Program-made: the position numbers and the translations under genes | Shown here: positions 1 through 6,571 of the stretch, one piece after another | Layout: the number at the start of each line of letters is the position of its first letter | Numbering within the stretch: position 1 is the stretch's first letter | Origin: Scatosoma sp045658805 | GTDB lineage: Bacteria > Bacillota > Clostridia > Christensenellales > Borkfalkiaceae | Assembly: GCA_045658805.1 (NCBI GenBank) | Contig: JAZOVQ010000071.1 | Location: 1 to 21,598 of the forward strand | Direction of reading: 5' to 3' | Length of the DNA stretch: 21,598 nt | Notes under the pieces: model-generated | What the model was told of the DNA's origin: nothing | Seen by the model: the letters and a program-made list of their open reading frames with translations, nothing else | Databases searched by the model: none

Positions 1-242
1 TCGTCAAATTTAACGAACGTACCGTCTGCTCTTCTGATACCTTTTGCGCTTCTTACGATGACTGCTTTTACAACGTCACCCTTCTTAACTGCACCACCGG
101 GCGTAGCGGTTTTAACCGATGCTACGATAACGTCGCCGATGTTGCCCGTCTTACGGAAGGAGCCGCCTAATACTCTAATACACATAAGCTCTTTTGCACC
201 GCTGTTGTCAGCTGCCTTGAGCCTCGTTTGAGGTTGTATCAT
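1..242 (-). CDS. rplN: 50S ribosomal protein L14 (3' end cut by window edge)
   Basis: This encodes the first 80 residues of L14, a large-subunit protein that binds 23S rRNA and contacts 16S rRNA at the subunit interface. The start MIQPQTRL and the stretches CIRVLGGS and VIVRSAKGI are typical of L14, which is normally about 122 residues, so roughly a third is missing beyond position 1. The ATG at 242 is preceded by an AAGGAG ribosome binding site. The gene follows rpsQ by about 20 bases and is the last visible member of the S10 operon, whose usual continuation (rplX, rplE and so on) would lie off the left edge. The identification is secure. Confidence 0.97.
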   Translation of the reverse strand, partial: MIQPQTRLKAADNSGAKELMCIRVLGGSFRKTGNIGDVIVASVKTATPGGAVKKGDVVKAVIVRSAKGIRRADGTFVKFD

Positions 243-262
243 AACTTATTATCTCCTTATAA

Positions 263-517
263 TTACTTAGCCTTTTCGACGATTTCAGCAACTCTCCAGT
301 TCTTGTCCTTGCTGAGTTTTCTCGTCTCGACGATTCTTACTTTATCGCCAACGCCGCATTCGTTTGCTTCGTCGTGCGCCTTAATACGCTTACTCTTCGT
401 GATGGTCTTCTTGTAAAGAGGGTGTTTGCTCTTATCCGTGATTTCTACAACAACCGTCTTATCCATCTTATCGGATACAACAAGACCGACTCTTTCTTTT
501 CTCAAATTTCTTTCCAT
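263..517 (-). CDS. rpsQ: 30S ribosomal protein S17
   Basis: S17 is a small-subunit protein of OB-fold type that binds 16S rRNA early in assembly. The 84-residue length is normal for bacteria. Recognisable family features are ERNLRKERVGLVVSDKMDKT near the N terminus, KSKHPLYKK in the middle, and the C-terminal stretch VGDKVRIVETRKLSKDKNWR. It lies between rpmC (17 bases upstream) and rplN in the standard S10 order and is expected to be expressed only from the operon promoters upstream of rpsJ. Nothing about it is unusual. Confidence 0.98.
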   Translation of the reverse strand: MERNLRKERVGLVVSDKMDKTVVVEITDKSKHPLYKKTITKSKRIKAHDEANECGVGDKVRIVETRKLSKDKNWRVAEIVEKAK

Positions 518-534
518 GATGCTGTCCTCCGATG

Positions 535-729
535 TTACGCTTTGAGCTCTCTCGCACGGATTTCCGTGTTGATACGAGCGATATCTCTCTTGCAGGTTCT
601 GATGGAAACGGGATTATCGAGCTGGCCGGACGCCAAACGGAAACGAAGGTTGAAAAGTTCGCTCTTGAGTTCTGCGAGCTTTGCAACAAGCTCTTCACTC
701 GTCATTTCTTTAACTTCTTTAGCTTTCAT
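535..729 (-). CDS. rpmC: 50S ribosomal protein L29
   Basis: L29 is a small helical protein at the exit of the ribosomal peptide tunnel, where it helps form the docking platform for nascent-chain factors. At 64 residues it has the usual length. The family signature LFNLRFRLASGQLDNP is present, followed by RDIARINTEIRARE. Its ATG overlaps the rplP stop codon by one base (TAATG), so translation of the two is probably coupled. The ribosome binding site for rpmC lies inside the last codons of rplP. Confidence 0.98.
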   Translation of the reverse strand: MKAKEVKEMTSEELVAKLAELKSELFNLRFRLASGQLDNPVSIRTCKRDIARINTEIRARELKA

Positions 730-1178
730 TATTGTTCACCGCCTTCTGCCGTTTCGGGTTCTGCCGCTACGACTTCTTTCTTAACAAACTTGCACTTTAC
801 GGGAAGCTTGTGCGATGCAAGACGCATAGCTTCTCTCGCTACTTCTTCGCTAACCCCAGACATTTCGAACATTACGCGTCCGGGTTTAACAACTGCTACC
901 CAATATTCAACGGAACCTTTACCGGAACCCATACGGGTTTCTGCAGGCTTCTTCGTGATGGGCTTGTGGGGGAAGATGTCAATCCATACTTTACCGCCAC
1001 GCTTAATGAATCTCGTCATTGCGATACGCGCTGCTTCGATTTGGTTGGATTTAATCCAGCCAAGTTCTTCGGATACGAGGCCGTATTCGCCGTATGCGAT
1101 TACGTTACCCTTCGTAGCCTTACCCTTCATCGTACCACGATGCTGTCTACGTCTTTTTACTCTCTTGGGAATTAACAT
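729..1178 (-). CDS. rplP: 50S ribosomal protein L16
   Basis: L16 sits near the A site and peptidyl transferase centre of the 50S subunit and is needed for late assembly. The N terminus MLIPKRVKRRRQHRG and the segments IEAARIAMTRFIKRGGKVW and RMGSGKGSVEYWVAVV are diagnostic. At 149 residues it is slightly longer than the usual 137-145 because of an acidic tail ending in EGGEQ. The same five residues end S3 upstream, because both tails encode the ribosome binding site of the next gene. It overlaps rpmC and rpsC by one base each. Confidence 0.98.
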   Translation of the reverse strand: MLIPKRVKRRRQHRGTMKGKATKGNVIAYGEYGLVSEELGWIKSNQIEAARIAMTRFIKRGGKVWIDIFPHKPITKKPAETRMGSGKGSVEYWVAVVKPGRVMFEMSGVSEEVAREAMRLASHKLPVKCKFVKKEVVAAEPETAEGGEQ

Positions 1179-1846
1179 TACTGTTCGCCTCCTTCATTAG
1201 CGGCTTTCTTTGCGCTCTTGATAACTTCGCCCTTGTAGATCCAGCACTTAACGCCGATCATACCGAACGTGGTGTGCGCTTCTGCAAAACCGTAATCGAT
1301 GTCTGCACGAAGCGTTTGAAGGGGAATAGAACCTTCGTGATATTGTTCGCTTCTTGCAATTTCAGCACCGTCAAGACGGCCGCTTACCATCATCTTGATA
1401 CCCTTAACGCCCGATCTCATCGAACGGCCGATAGCTTGCTTCATACAACGTCTGAACGACATACGCTTTTCGAGCTGTGCCGCTACGCCTTCTGCAACGA
1501 GTTGTGCGTCGCAATCGGGCTTTCTAACTTCCGTAATGTTGATGCTTACTCCTTTACCGTTCGTAAGTTTAGCAAGGTCTTTCTTGATTACTTCAACTTC
1601 GCTACCAGCTTTACCAATGATAACGCCGGGACGAGCCGTGTAGATCGTAACAACGATTCTTGCTGCTGCTCTTTCGATAAGGATCTTGCTGATCGCTGCC
1701 GAATAGTACTTCTTCTTGATGAACGTACGAATTACGTTGTCTTCTTTAAGGAATTTGGAGAATTCTTTTTTATCTGCATACCAGGTGGTATTCCAATCGC
1801 TGATAACGCCGACTCTCAAACCGTGAGGATTTACTTTCTGTCCCAT
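1178..1846 (-). CDS. rpsC: 30S ribosomal protein S3
   Basis: S3 lies at the mRNA entry channel of the 30S subunit and contributes to helicase activity there. The N terminus MGQKVNPHGLRVGV, the KH-domain GxxG motif in VIIGKAGSEVE (about residue 75), and the C-terminal domain with GRLDGAEIARSE and DYGFAEAHTTFG identify it. The 222-residue length is normal. The C terminus NEGGEQ encodes a GAAGGAGG ribosome binding site for rplP, whose ATG overlaps the rpsC stop codon. A single base separates it from rplV. Confidence 0.99.
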   Translation of the reverse strand: MGQKVNPHGLRVGVISDWNTTWYADKKEFSKFLKEDNVIRTFIKKKYYSAAISKILIERAAARIVVTIYTARPGVIIGKAGSEVEVIKKDLAKLTNGKGVSINITEVRKPDCDAQLVAEGVAAQLEKRMSFRRCMKQAIGRSMRSGVKGIKMMVSGRLDGAEIARSEQYHEGSIPLQTLRADIDYGFAEAHTTFGMIGVKCWIYKGEVIKSAKKAANEGGEQ

Positions 1847-1847
1847 G

Positions 1848-2249
1848 TTATACTTCTCCTTCCAATTTCTTTACATCGAGAATAACCGTGATATGGCTCG
1901 TTCTCTTAAGGATTGCGTGACCTCTACCCTTAGATACAGGTTGCATTCTCTTAAGCATTTGACCGCCGTCTGCGAAACATTCCGCAACGTAAAGGTCTGC
2001 CTTGTCCATACCCATGTTATGTTCTGCGTTTGCTGCTGCGGACATAAGAACTTTCTTAACCGCAAGCGCGCTGCCGTTTACACTGTAATCGAGAATCGCT
2101 TTCGCTTCTCTGTAGCTCTTTCCACGAATCAAAGCAAGAACAGTTCTTACTTTGTAAGGCGAAACTCTGATATATTTAGCAACTGCGTAAGGGCGCTTTT
2201 CTCTATTTTCTGCAACCCTTGCCGTCTTTTTCTTCATATTACCTGCCAT
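1848..2249 (-). CDS. rplV: 50S ribosomal protein L22
   Basis: L22 binds 23S rRNA, and its beta hairpin lines the nascent peptide tunnel next to the macrolide site. The segment AVAKYIRVSPYKVRTVLALIRGKSY is the family N terminus, and the hairpin region MQPVSKGRGHAILKRTSHI is intact. The length of 133 residues is slightly above the usual 110-120, because of about 20 basic N-terminal residues (MAGNMKKKTARVAENREKRP). An internal methionine at residue 5 is a possible alternative start. It lies between rpsS and rpsC in the standard order. Confidence 0.98.
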   Translation of the reverse strand: MAGNMKKKTARVAENREKRPYAVAKYIRVSPYKVRTVLALIRGKSYREAKAILDYSVNGSALAVKKVLMSAAANAEHNMGMDKADLYVAECFADGGQMLKRMQPVSKGRGHAILKRTSHITVILDVKKLEGEV

Positions 2250-2262
2250 TATCTTTCACTCC

Positions 2263-2541
2263 TTATTTACCAGGGCTAGTCGTTCTAGCCGTATGACCGT
2301 GGAACGTTCTGGTGGGCGCAAACTCACCGAGTTTGCAACCGATCATATCTTCCGTTACGTATACGGGAACGTGCTTACGTCCGTCGTATACTGCAATCGT
2401 GTGACCTACGAAATCGGGGAAAATGGTAGATGCTCTCGACCAGGTCTTGATAACTTTCTTTTCGTTTGCCTCGTTCATAGCCTGAATTCTGCTGAAAAGC
2501 TTGGCTTCAACGTAGGGGCCTTTCTTAACGCTTCTTGACAT
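2263..2541 (-). CDS. rpsS: 30S ribosomal protein S19
   Basis: S19 is a head protein of the 30S subunit that forms a complex with S13 and contacts tRNA and the 50S subunit. The N terminus MSRSVKKGPYVEAKL and the segments WSRASTIFPDFVGHTIAVY, VTEDMIGCKLGEFAPTR and FHGH are canonical, and 92 residues is the normal length. It sits 15 bases after rplB and 13 bases before rplV. No unusual features. Confidence 0.99.
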   Translation of the reverse strand: MSRSVKKGPYVEAKLFSRIQAMNEANEKKVIKTWSRASTIFPDFVGHTIAVYDGRKHVPVYVTEDMIGCKLGEFAPTRTFHGHTARTTSPGK

Positions 2542-2556
2542 TTCTCAATCCTCCGA

Positions 2557-3387
2557 TTAGTTAATTCTCTTGAGAATGAACTTGTTGGTTGCATTCTTCT
2601 TCTTTCTCGTCTTGTAGCCGAGAGCGGGTTTACCCCAAGGCGTCAAAGGACCAGCATGACCGATAGGCGATTTACCTTCACCACCACCGTGAGGGTGATC
2701 TACAGGGTTCATTACGGAACCTCTTACTTCAGGTCTCAAACCAAGGTATCTTGCCTTACCTGCTTTACCGAGGGATACAAGTTCGTGGTCAACGTTACCA
2801 ACTTGACCGATGGTTGCGCGGCACTTCAAGAGTACGTATCTCATTTCGCCACTGGGCATACGAAGGGTTGCATATTTACCTTCAACTGCCATGATTTGTG
2901 CGGAGATACCAGCACTTCTTGCAATTTGACCGCCCTTACCAGGGGTAAGTTCGATGTTGTGTACCATCGTACCAACGGGAATGTTAGCAAGGGGAAGCGC
3001 GTTACCAACTTTGATATCCGCGTTTACACCGCTCATAACTTTATCGCCAACGTTCAAACCAACGGGAGCAAGGATATACGATTTTACGCCGTCTGCGTAG
3101 CAGAGAAGTGCGATGTGTGCGCTTCTGTTGGGGTCGTATTGGATGCTCTTAACCGTTGCGGGAATGTCGTCTCTCGTTCTCTTGAAATCGATGATACGAT
3201 ATTTTCTGCGGTTACCGCCGCCGATGTGTCTGGTAGTAATTCTACCCATGTTGTTACGACCACCGCTGTGACGTTGATCGTGCATCAAAGATCTTTCGGG
3301 CTTAGCGCCGACCGTCAAATCGTCGTTGGTCAAAACCGTTACGAAACGACGACCAGCCGACGTGGGTTTATACGATTTAATAGCCAT
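2557..3387 (-). CDS. rplB: 50S ribosomal protein L2
   Basis: L2 is one of the most conserved large-subunit proteins and is needed for subunit association and peptidyl transferase activity. The 276 residues match the family length. MAIKSYKPTSAGRRF is the usual N terminus. The C-terminal signature VMNPVDHPHGGGEGKSPIG, with the histidine in HPHGGG that lies near the catalytic centre, is intact, and a basic tail (TRKKKNATNKFILKRIN) follows. It comes 17 bases after rplW. Confidence 0.99.
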   Translation of the reverse strand: MAIKSYKPTSAGRRFVTVLTNDDLTVGAKPERSLMHDQRHSGGRNNMGRITTRHIGGGNRRKYRIIDFKRTRDDIPATVKSIQYDPNRSAHIALLCYADGVKSYILAPVGLNVGDKVMSGVNADIKVGNALPLANIPVGTMVHNIELTPGKGGQIARSAGISAQIMAVEGKYATLRMPSGEMRYVLLKCRATIGQVGNVDHELVSLGKAGKARYLGLRPEVRGSVMNPVDHPHGGGEGKSPIGHAGPLTPWGKPALGYKTRKKKNATNKFILKRIN

Positions 3388-3404
3388 TTTCTATTTCTCC
3401 TCCA

Positions 3405-3695
3405 TTAAGTCAACGAATCGAAGAATTCGATGGTCTTGCTATCTTCCTTCAAGGTAACGATAGCTTTCTTACGGTCGGGAGTGTACCCTTCGTGTCTGCC
3501 CATTCTCTTCAATTTGCCTTTGCAGGTAACCGTGTTTACGCTTGCAACTTTTACGCCGAAAATCTTTTCGACTGCGTATTTGATTTCCGTTTTATTCGCG
3601 TCTTTCTTTACGATAAACGTGTATTTCTTACTTGCGATACCGTCGTAACCTTTTTCGGTAAGGACGGGTTTCAAAATGATATCTTCTGCAAACAT
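3405..3695 (-). CDS. rplW: 50S ribosomal protein L23
   Basis: L23 sits at the peptide tunnel exit and is the docking site for trigger factor and SRP. At 96 residues it has the normal length. The segments DIILKPVLTEKG, YTFIVKKDANKTEIKYAVEKIFGVKV and GRHEGYTPDRKKAIVTL are typical. Its ATG overlaps the rplD stop codon by one base (TAATG), and its ribosome binding site (CAGGAGGT) is encoded within the last residues of L4 (FQEVNG), which indicates translational coupling. Confidence 0.98.
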   Translation of the reverse strand: MFAEDIILKPVLTEKGYDGIASKKYTFIVKKDANKTEIKYAVEKIFGVKVASVNTVTCKGKLKRMGRHEGYTPDRKKAIVTLKEDSKTIEFFDSLT

Positions 3696-4318
3696 TAGCC
3701 GTTTACCTCCTGGAATTTCTCAACCGCTGCTTTCGTCATAACAACCTTACGGCTTACAACTACTTCATAGGTGCTGAGCTGTTCGAGAGGCAACGTTTCA
3801 AGCTCTACAAGGTTAGCTGCTGCGCGGATTACGTTGATATCATCGTTATCCATAACAACAAGGCCTCTCTTTTCGATGCCGATTGCCTTTGCGAACTTCG
3901 CCATTTCCTTCGTCTTTGCTTCAGCAAGCTTCAATTCGTCAACAACGATGAATTCGCCGTCAGCAACTTTCTTGGAAAGTGCGGACAAAAGCGCAACTTT
4001 CTTTGCTTTCGCATTCATTTTCTTCGAGAAGTCGCGGGATTTGGGAGCGAATACTACGCCACCTTTAATCCATTGGGGAGCGCGGATGGAACCTTGACGC
4101 GCACGACCCGTGCCTTTTTGTCTCCAAGGTTTGATACCTCCGCCTCTAACTTCCGTTCTCGTGAGGGTGGATTTGGTACCCTGTCTTTCATTTGCAAGAC
4201 GGGTAACGACTGCCTGGTGAATCAAGGGCTCATTGTATTCAACACCGAAAACGTTATCGTTAAGTTCGATGCTGCCAACTTCGGAGCCGTTCATATTTAA
4301 AACTTTAATAGCCGCCAT
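3695..4318 (-). CDS. rplD: 50S ribosomal protein L4
   Basis: L4 binds 23S rRNA, and its extended loop reaches the peptide tunnel. In E. coli it also represses the S10 operon by acting on the leader RNA, which is relevant to the structured leader upstream of rpsJ here. The 207 residues are the usual length. The tunnel-loop signature GGGIKPWRQKGTGRARQGS followed by RAPQWIKGGVVFAPKSRDFS is intact. The gene lies between rplC (15 bases) and rplW (one-base overlap). Confidence 0.98.
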   Translation of the reverse strand: MAAIKVLNMNGSEVGSIELNDNVFGVEYNEPLIHQAVVTRLANERQGTKSTLTRTEVRGGGIKPWRQKGTGRARQGSIRAPQWIKGGVVFAPKSRDFSKKMNAKAKKVALLSALSKKVADGEFIVVDELKLAEAKTKEMAKFAKAIGIEKRGLVVMDNDDINVIRAAANLVELETLPLEQLSTYEVVVSRKVVMTKAAVEKFQEVNG

Positions 4319-4333
4319 TGTCTTTCACTCTCC

Positions 4334-4969
4334 TTATTTGCTCTTCACGCTGTCCGAAATGGTAACGATGCTACCTTTAGGTCCCGGAATAGCGCCCTTG
4401 ATGAGGATTGCGTTTCTGTTCAAGTCAACCTTAACGATTTCAAGGTTTTGAATGGTAACGTTATCCACACCGTACTGACCAGCAAGATGCTTGTTCTTGA
4501 ATACTCTCGAAGGGGAACTGATGGGACCCATGGAACCGGGTTCTCTGTGAACAGGGCCGGTACCGTGCGTCATCTTCAATCTGTGTTGATTCCACTTCTT
4601 GATTACGCCCGTGAAACCGTGACCTTTCGTTACGCCGGATACGTCAACCTTATCCCCTGCCGCGAATACGTCAGCTTTGAGTTCTGTGCCTACCGTGAAA
4701 GTTTCAGCGTTTTCAACTCTGATTTCTTTCAAAACTTTGTGGGGTTTTACGCCAGCTTTCTTGAACTGTCCAAGTTCAGGCTTCGTCAAAGCTTTTTCGC
4801 TTACTTCGATGAAACCGAGCTTCAATGCTGCGTAACCGTCGTTTGCTACCGTCTTAACTTGAACTACGGGGCAAGGACCTGCTTCCACTACCGTGACGGG
4901 GATCATTTTCCCGTCTTCTGCAAAGATTTGGGTCATCCCAACTTTGCGACCGATGATTGCTTTATTCAT
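4334..4969 (-). CDS. rplC: 50S ribosomal protein L3
   Basis: L3 is an early-assembly 23S rRNA binding protein whose loop reaches the peptidyl transferase centre. The 211-residue length and the N terminus MNKAIIGRKVGMTQIFAEDGKMIPVTVV are typical. The central extension with GHGFTGVIKKWN, HGTGPVHREPGSMGPISSPSRVF and the glutamine of LAGQYG (the methylation site in proteobacteria) is also as expected. An AAGGAG ribosome binding site precedes the ATG. A 75-base gap without a gene separates it from rpsJ and holds only a small AT-rich stem (about 5008-5028). Confidence 0.98.
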   Translation of the reverse strand: MNKAIIGRKVGMTQIFAEDGKMIPVTVVEAGPCPVVQVKTVANDGYAALKLGFIEVSEKALTKPELGQFKKAGVKPHKVLKEIRVENAETFTVGTELKADVFAAGDKVDVSGVTKGHGFTGVIKKWNQHRLKMTHGTGPVHREPGSMGPISSPSRVFKNKHLAGQYGVDNVTIQNLEIVKVDLNRNAILIKGAIPGPKGSIVTISDSVKSK

Positions 4970-5044
4970 TGATAAAGTTCACTCCTTAAAAATTTATTTT
5001 TTATCTCGAATACCTTTAAAAGTATTTCTCGGCAAAATTGATGA

Positions 5045-5344
5045 TTAGAGCTTGATCTTGATGTCAACGCCTGCGGGGAGGTGGATCGAATCAAGAAGCT
5101 TTGCGTTGGGCGAGTAGATGTCGATAATTCTCTTATACGTTCTCATTTCGAACTGCTCGCGGGAATCTTTATACTTGTGGGGGGAACGAAGAATCGTTAC
5201 GATTTCTCTTTCGGTAGGAAGAGGAATAGGACCGCTGATCTTAGCGCCGCTCTTCTTCATCGTTTCCACGATACGGTTTGCTGCTTCATCAACAAGTTCG
5301 TGATTGTAAGCTGCCAACTTAATTCTGATTTTCTGTACTGCCAT
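5045..5344 (-). CDS. rpsJ: 30S ribosomal protein S10, first gene of the S10 operon
   Basis: S10 is a 30S head protein that also acts as NusE in transcription antitermination, contacting NusB and NusG. MAVQKIRIKLAAYNHELVDEA, SGPIPLPTEREIVTILRSPH and KYKDSREQFEMRT are classic. Two deviations stand out. The usual RTHKR is RTYKR here. The segment before LPAGVD is about three residues shorter than the Bacillus protein as I remember it, giving 99 residues rather than 102. AAGGAG precedes the ATG. It heads the operon, with about 245 nt of leader and two candidate promoters upstream. Confidence 0.98.
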   Translation of the reverse strand: MAVQKIRIKLAAYNHELVDEAANRIVETMKKSGAKISGPIPLPTEREIVTILRSPHKYKDSREQFEMRTYKRIIDIYSPNAKLLDSIHLPAGVDIKIKL

Positions 5345-5422
5345 TTTAGTTACTCCTTTTACTGTTTATACTAACATTTTATTTTGCTGTATCAACCTAT
5401 CCGTGTGTATCGAGTCTTTTGC

Positions 5423-5455
5423 AAAATAAAAACACTCAACTTTTTACCGAGCGTT
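5423..5455 (-). terminator. Candidate attenuator terminator in the S10 leader
   Basis: Read on the minus strand, AACGCTC (5455-5449) pairs with GAGTGTT (5437-5431), giving 7 bp with one G-U across an 11-nt loop. The stem is followed at once by TTTATTTT (5430-5423). It lies inside the leader, about 80 nt before the rpsJ start, so as an intrinsic terminator it would have to be conditional. Confidence 0.6.
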
Positions 5456-5473
5456 CTTACGCAAAGCCTCGGT
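5446..5473 (-). promoter_or_regulatory. Candidate anti-terminator hairpin in the S10 leader
   Basis: On the minus strand, ACCGAG (5473-5468) is perfectly complementary to CTCGGT (5451-5446). The downstream arm shares bases 5449-5451 with the left arm of the terminator hairpin, so the two structures exclude each other. This is the arrangement expected of an attenuator that responds to a bound ligand, ribosomal protein or ribosome position. The assignment is inference from pairing only. Confidence 0.45.
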
Positions 5474-5519
5474 TAGTCGCAGGAATCAAGTTCCCACTTT
5501 TGTCAACGGAAATTATCTG

Positions 5520-5541
5520 CCAAAGCGGCTTTAAGCTTTGG
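5520..5541 (-). promoter_or_regulatory. Stable hairpin in the upstream part of the S10 leader
   Basis: On the minus strand CCAAAGC (5541-5535) and GCTTTGG (5526-5520) form a perfect 7-bp stem with an 8-nt loop. It sits about 50 nt after the predicted start of transcription and about 50 nt before the anti-terminator. It could be part of a protein-binding aptamer controlling the attenuator, but I cannot match it to a named leader family. Confidence 0.45.
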
Positions 5542-5596
5542 ATTTACAGTAACTTCCCGTATCAACCCATACAACGCATTTTTACACAGCCTAACT

Positions 5597-5625
5597 ATAA
5601 TACCACACTTGTCAATACGAGTCAA
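5597..5625 (-). promoter_or_regulatory. Proximal sigma-A promoter of the S10 operon
   Basis: The -35 is TTGACT (5625-5620), with a 17-bp spacer, an extended -10 dinucleotide (TGG just before) and -10 TATTAT (5602-5597). Runs of A and T at about 5640-5675 directly upstream of the -35 resemble an UP element, as expected for a growth-regulated ribosomal promoter. Transcription would start near 5590, giving a leader of about 245 nt. Confidence 0.75.
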
Positions 5626-5778
5626 GCGTTTGAAAGCACTTTTTTAAAATTTTTTTAACTTTTTTCAAAATTTGGTAATATCCTAATTTTTGCTTGCATA
5701 CGCAGGTAAAGTATCGCCAAGATATTTCCTTTTTAAACGCCTATATATAAATGTGCAGGCGCACACGCGACCTTATAT

Positions 5779-5807
5779 ATTATATATACGCGCGCCCCCT
5801 ATGTCAA
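5779..5807 (-). promoter_or_regulatory. Distal promoter with exact consensus, upstream of the S10 operon
   Basis: TTGACA (5807-5802), a 17-bp spacer rich in CG steps, then TATAAT (5784-5779): an exact match to the sigma-A consensus. It points toward rpsJ, about 180 bp upstream of the proximal promoter. No gene lies between the two, so it would produce a leader of about 425 nt or a separate short RNA. The stretch 5626-5778 otherwise holds AT-rich sequence and no credible gene. Confidence 0.6.
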
Positions 5808-5835
5808 GCAAAACAAACAACCTTTTTAAAAAAAT

Positions 5836-5862
5836 AAAAAGCAGGACAATTCCCTGCTTTTT
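5836..5862 (-). terminator. Intrinsic terminator after the HAD gene
   Basis: AAAAAGCAGG and CCTGCTTTTT form a perfect 10-bp stem around a 7-nt loop. On the minus strand the T tract continues as TTTTTATTTTTTT. It begins directly after the stop codon of the HAD phosphatase gene and separates the typA-HAD unit from the S10 operon. Confidence 0.85.
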
Positions 5863-5863
5863 C

Positions 5864-6511
5864 TCAAATTTCCATTCGCAAAATATCCAAAAAGTTTTCC
5901 GCATATCTATCGGCAGTGTTTTTTATATCTTCCGCAACGTCCGCCGAAAAGGGCTCGTACACCCCTATCGTTTTCATGCCTGCGCCCTGCGCCACCTGCA
6001 AAACGTGATAACTATCGTCGACCATTATACAATCGGACGCCGATACACCCAAACGCTTCGCCACTTCGCCATAGATACGCGCATCCGATTTCAACATCGC
6101 AAAATCTTCCGCCGACCAAACGTTTTCAAACCAATCAAACACTCCGTTATTCCTCAAACATACGTCCGTGAAAATATGCGGACTCGCCGTTAAGACGTTG
6201 ATACGGGCACCCCTCGCCTTCAACTGCGCAAGCGTTTGCTTTACTCCCGATTTTAAGGACACCTTTTCCGCATACAAATCCCCCAGCCTTTCGGTGAAAA
6301 CGGCATAAATTTCGTCGGGCGTAAGCGGCACACCAAGCTCTTCGGAATAATATTTTGCTATCCCTTTAAAGCCTAACGGCGTTAAAATTTTAACGATACT
6401 GCGCTCGTACGGAACGTTGTATTCGTCCAATACCGCTAGCACCATATCCACGGCAAGCTCCATCGAATCAACAAGCGTACCGTCCAAATCAAACACGTAT
6501 ATTTTTTGCAT
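5864..6511 (-). CDS. HAD-superfamily hydrolase, phosphoglycolate phosphatase-like
   Basis: This is a predicted cytosolic phosphatase of the haloacid dehalogenase superfamily, 215 residues. Motif I is FDLDGTLVDS, with nucleophile Asp8 and acid/base Asp10. The helical cap follows. Motif II is the threonine in VLTAS (about residue 109), motif III is Lys141 in KSDARIYGE, and motif IV is VDDS (about 165-168). The order and size fit the Gph/PGMB-like subgroup; the substrate cannot be told. I chose the ATG at 6511 because the family usually begins a few residues before motif I, but no clear ribosome binding site precedes it. A second in-frame ATG at 6556 follows GGGGGCACC and would add 15 residues, overlapping a stem-loop. 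It lies just after typA and is probably co-transcribed. Confidence 0.85.
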   Translation of the reverse strand: MQKIYVFDLDGTLVDSMELAVDMVLAVLDEYNVPYERSIVKILTPLGFKGIAKYYSEELGVPLTPDEIYAVFTERLGDLYAEKVSLKSGVKQTLAQLKARGARINVLTASPHIFTDVCLRNNGVFDWFENVWSAEDFAMLKSDARIYGEVAKRLGVSASDCIMVDDSYHVLQVAQGAGMKTIGVYEPFSADVAEDIKNTADRYAENFLDILRMEI

Positions 6512-6524
6512 ATTATTACCAAAA

Positions 6525-6566
6525 TGGGGCACAAAATACACATTCAACGCGTACATGGTGCCCCCA
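6525..6566. repeat. Stem-loop element (copy A) at the typA/HAD junction
   Basis: GGGGCAC (6526-6532) pairs with GTGCCCC (6558-6564) around a 25-nt loop that contains TTCAACGCGTACAT. The same 14 bases occur in the loop of a comparable GC stem at 14205-14241 after tpiA. Each copy lies directly downstream of a coding sequence. It may be a transcript-end or processing structure, or a small dispersed palindromic repeat; no T tract of terminator quality follows. Confidence 0.5.
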
Positions 6567-6571
6567 AATGC

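Noticed and set aside
5562..5579. Five-codon leader peptide (MRCMG) near the start of the S10 leader
   Set aside because: No convincing ribosome binding site, and there is no run of a regulatory amino acid; attenuation by structure alone is a simpler reading.
5345..5600. T-box or other known riboswitch in the S10 leader
   Set aside because: The conserved T-box sequence (TGGNACCGCG) is absent and I recognise no metabolite riboswitch core.
5652..5700. Short open frame (about 14 codons, starting MQAKIRIL) on the minus strand upstream of the S10 promoter
   Set aside because: No ribosome binding site precedes it and it crosses the A/T tracts of the promoter region.
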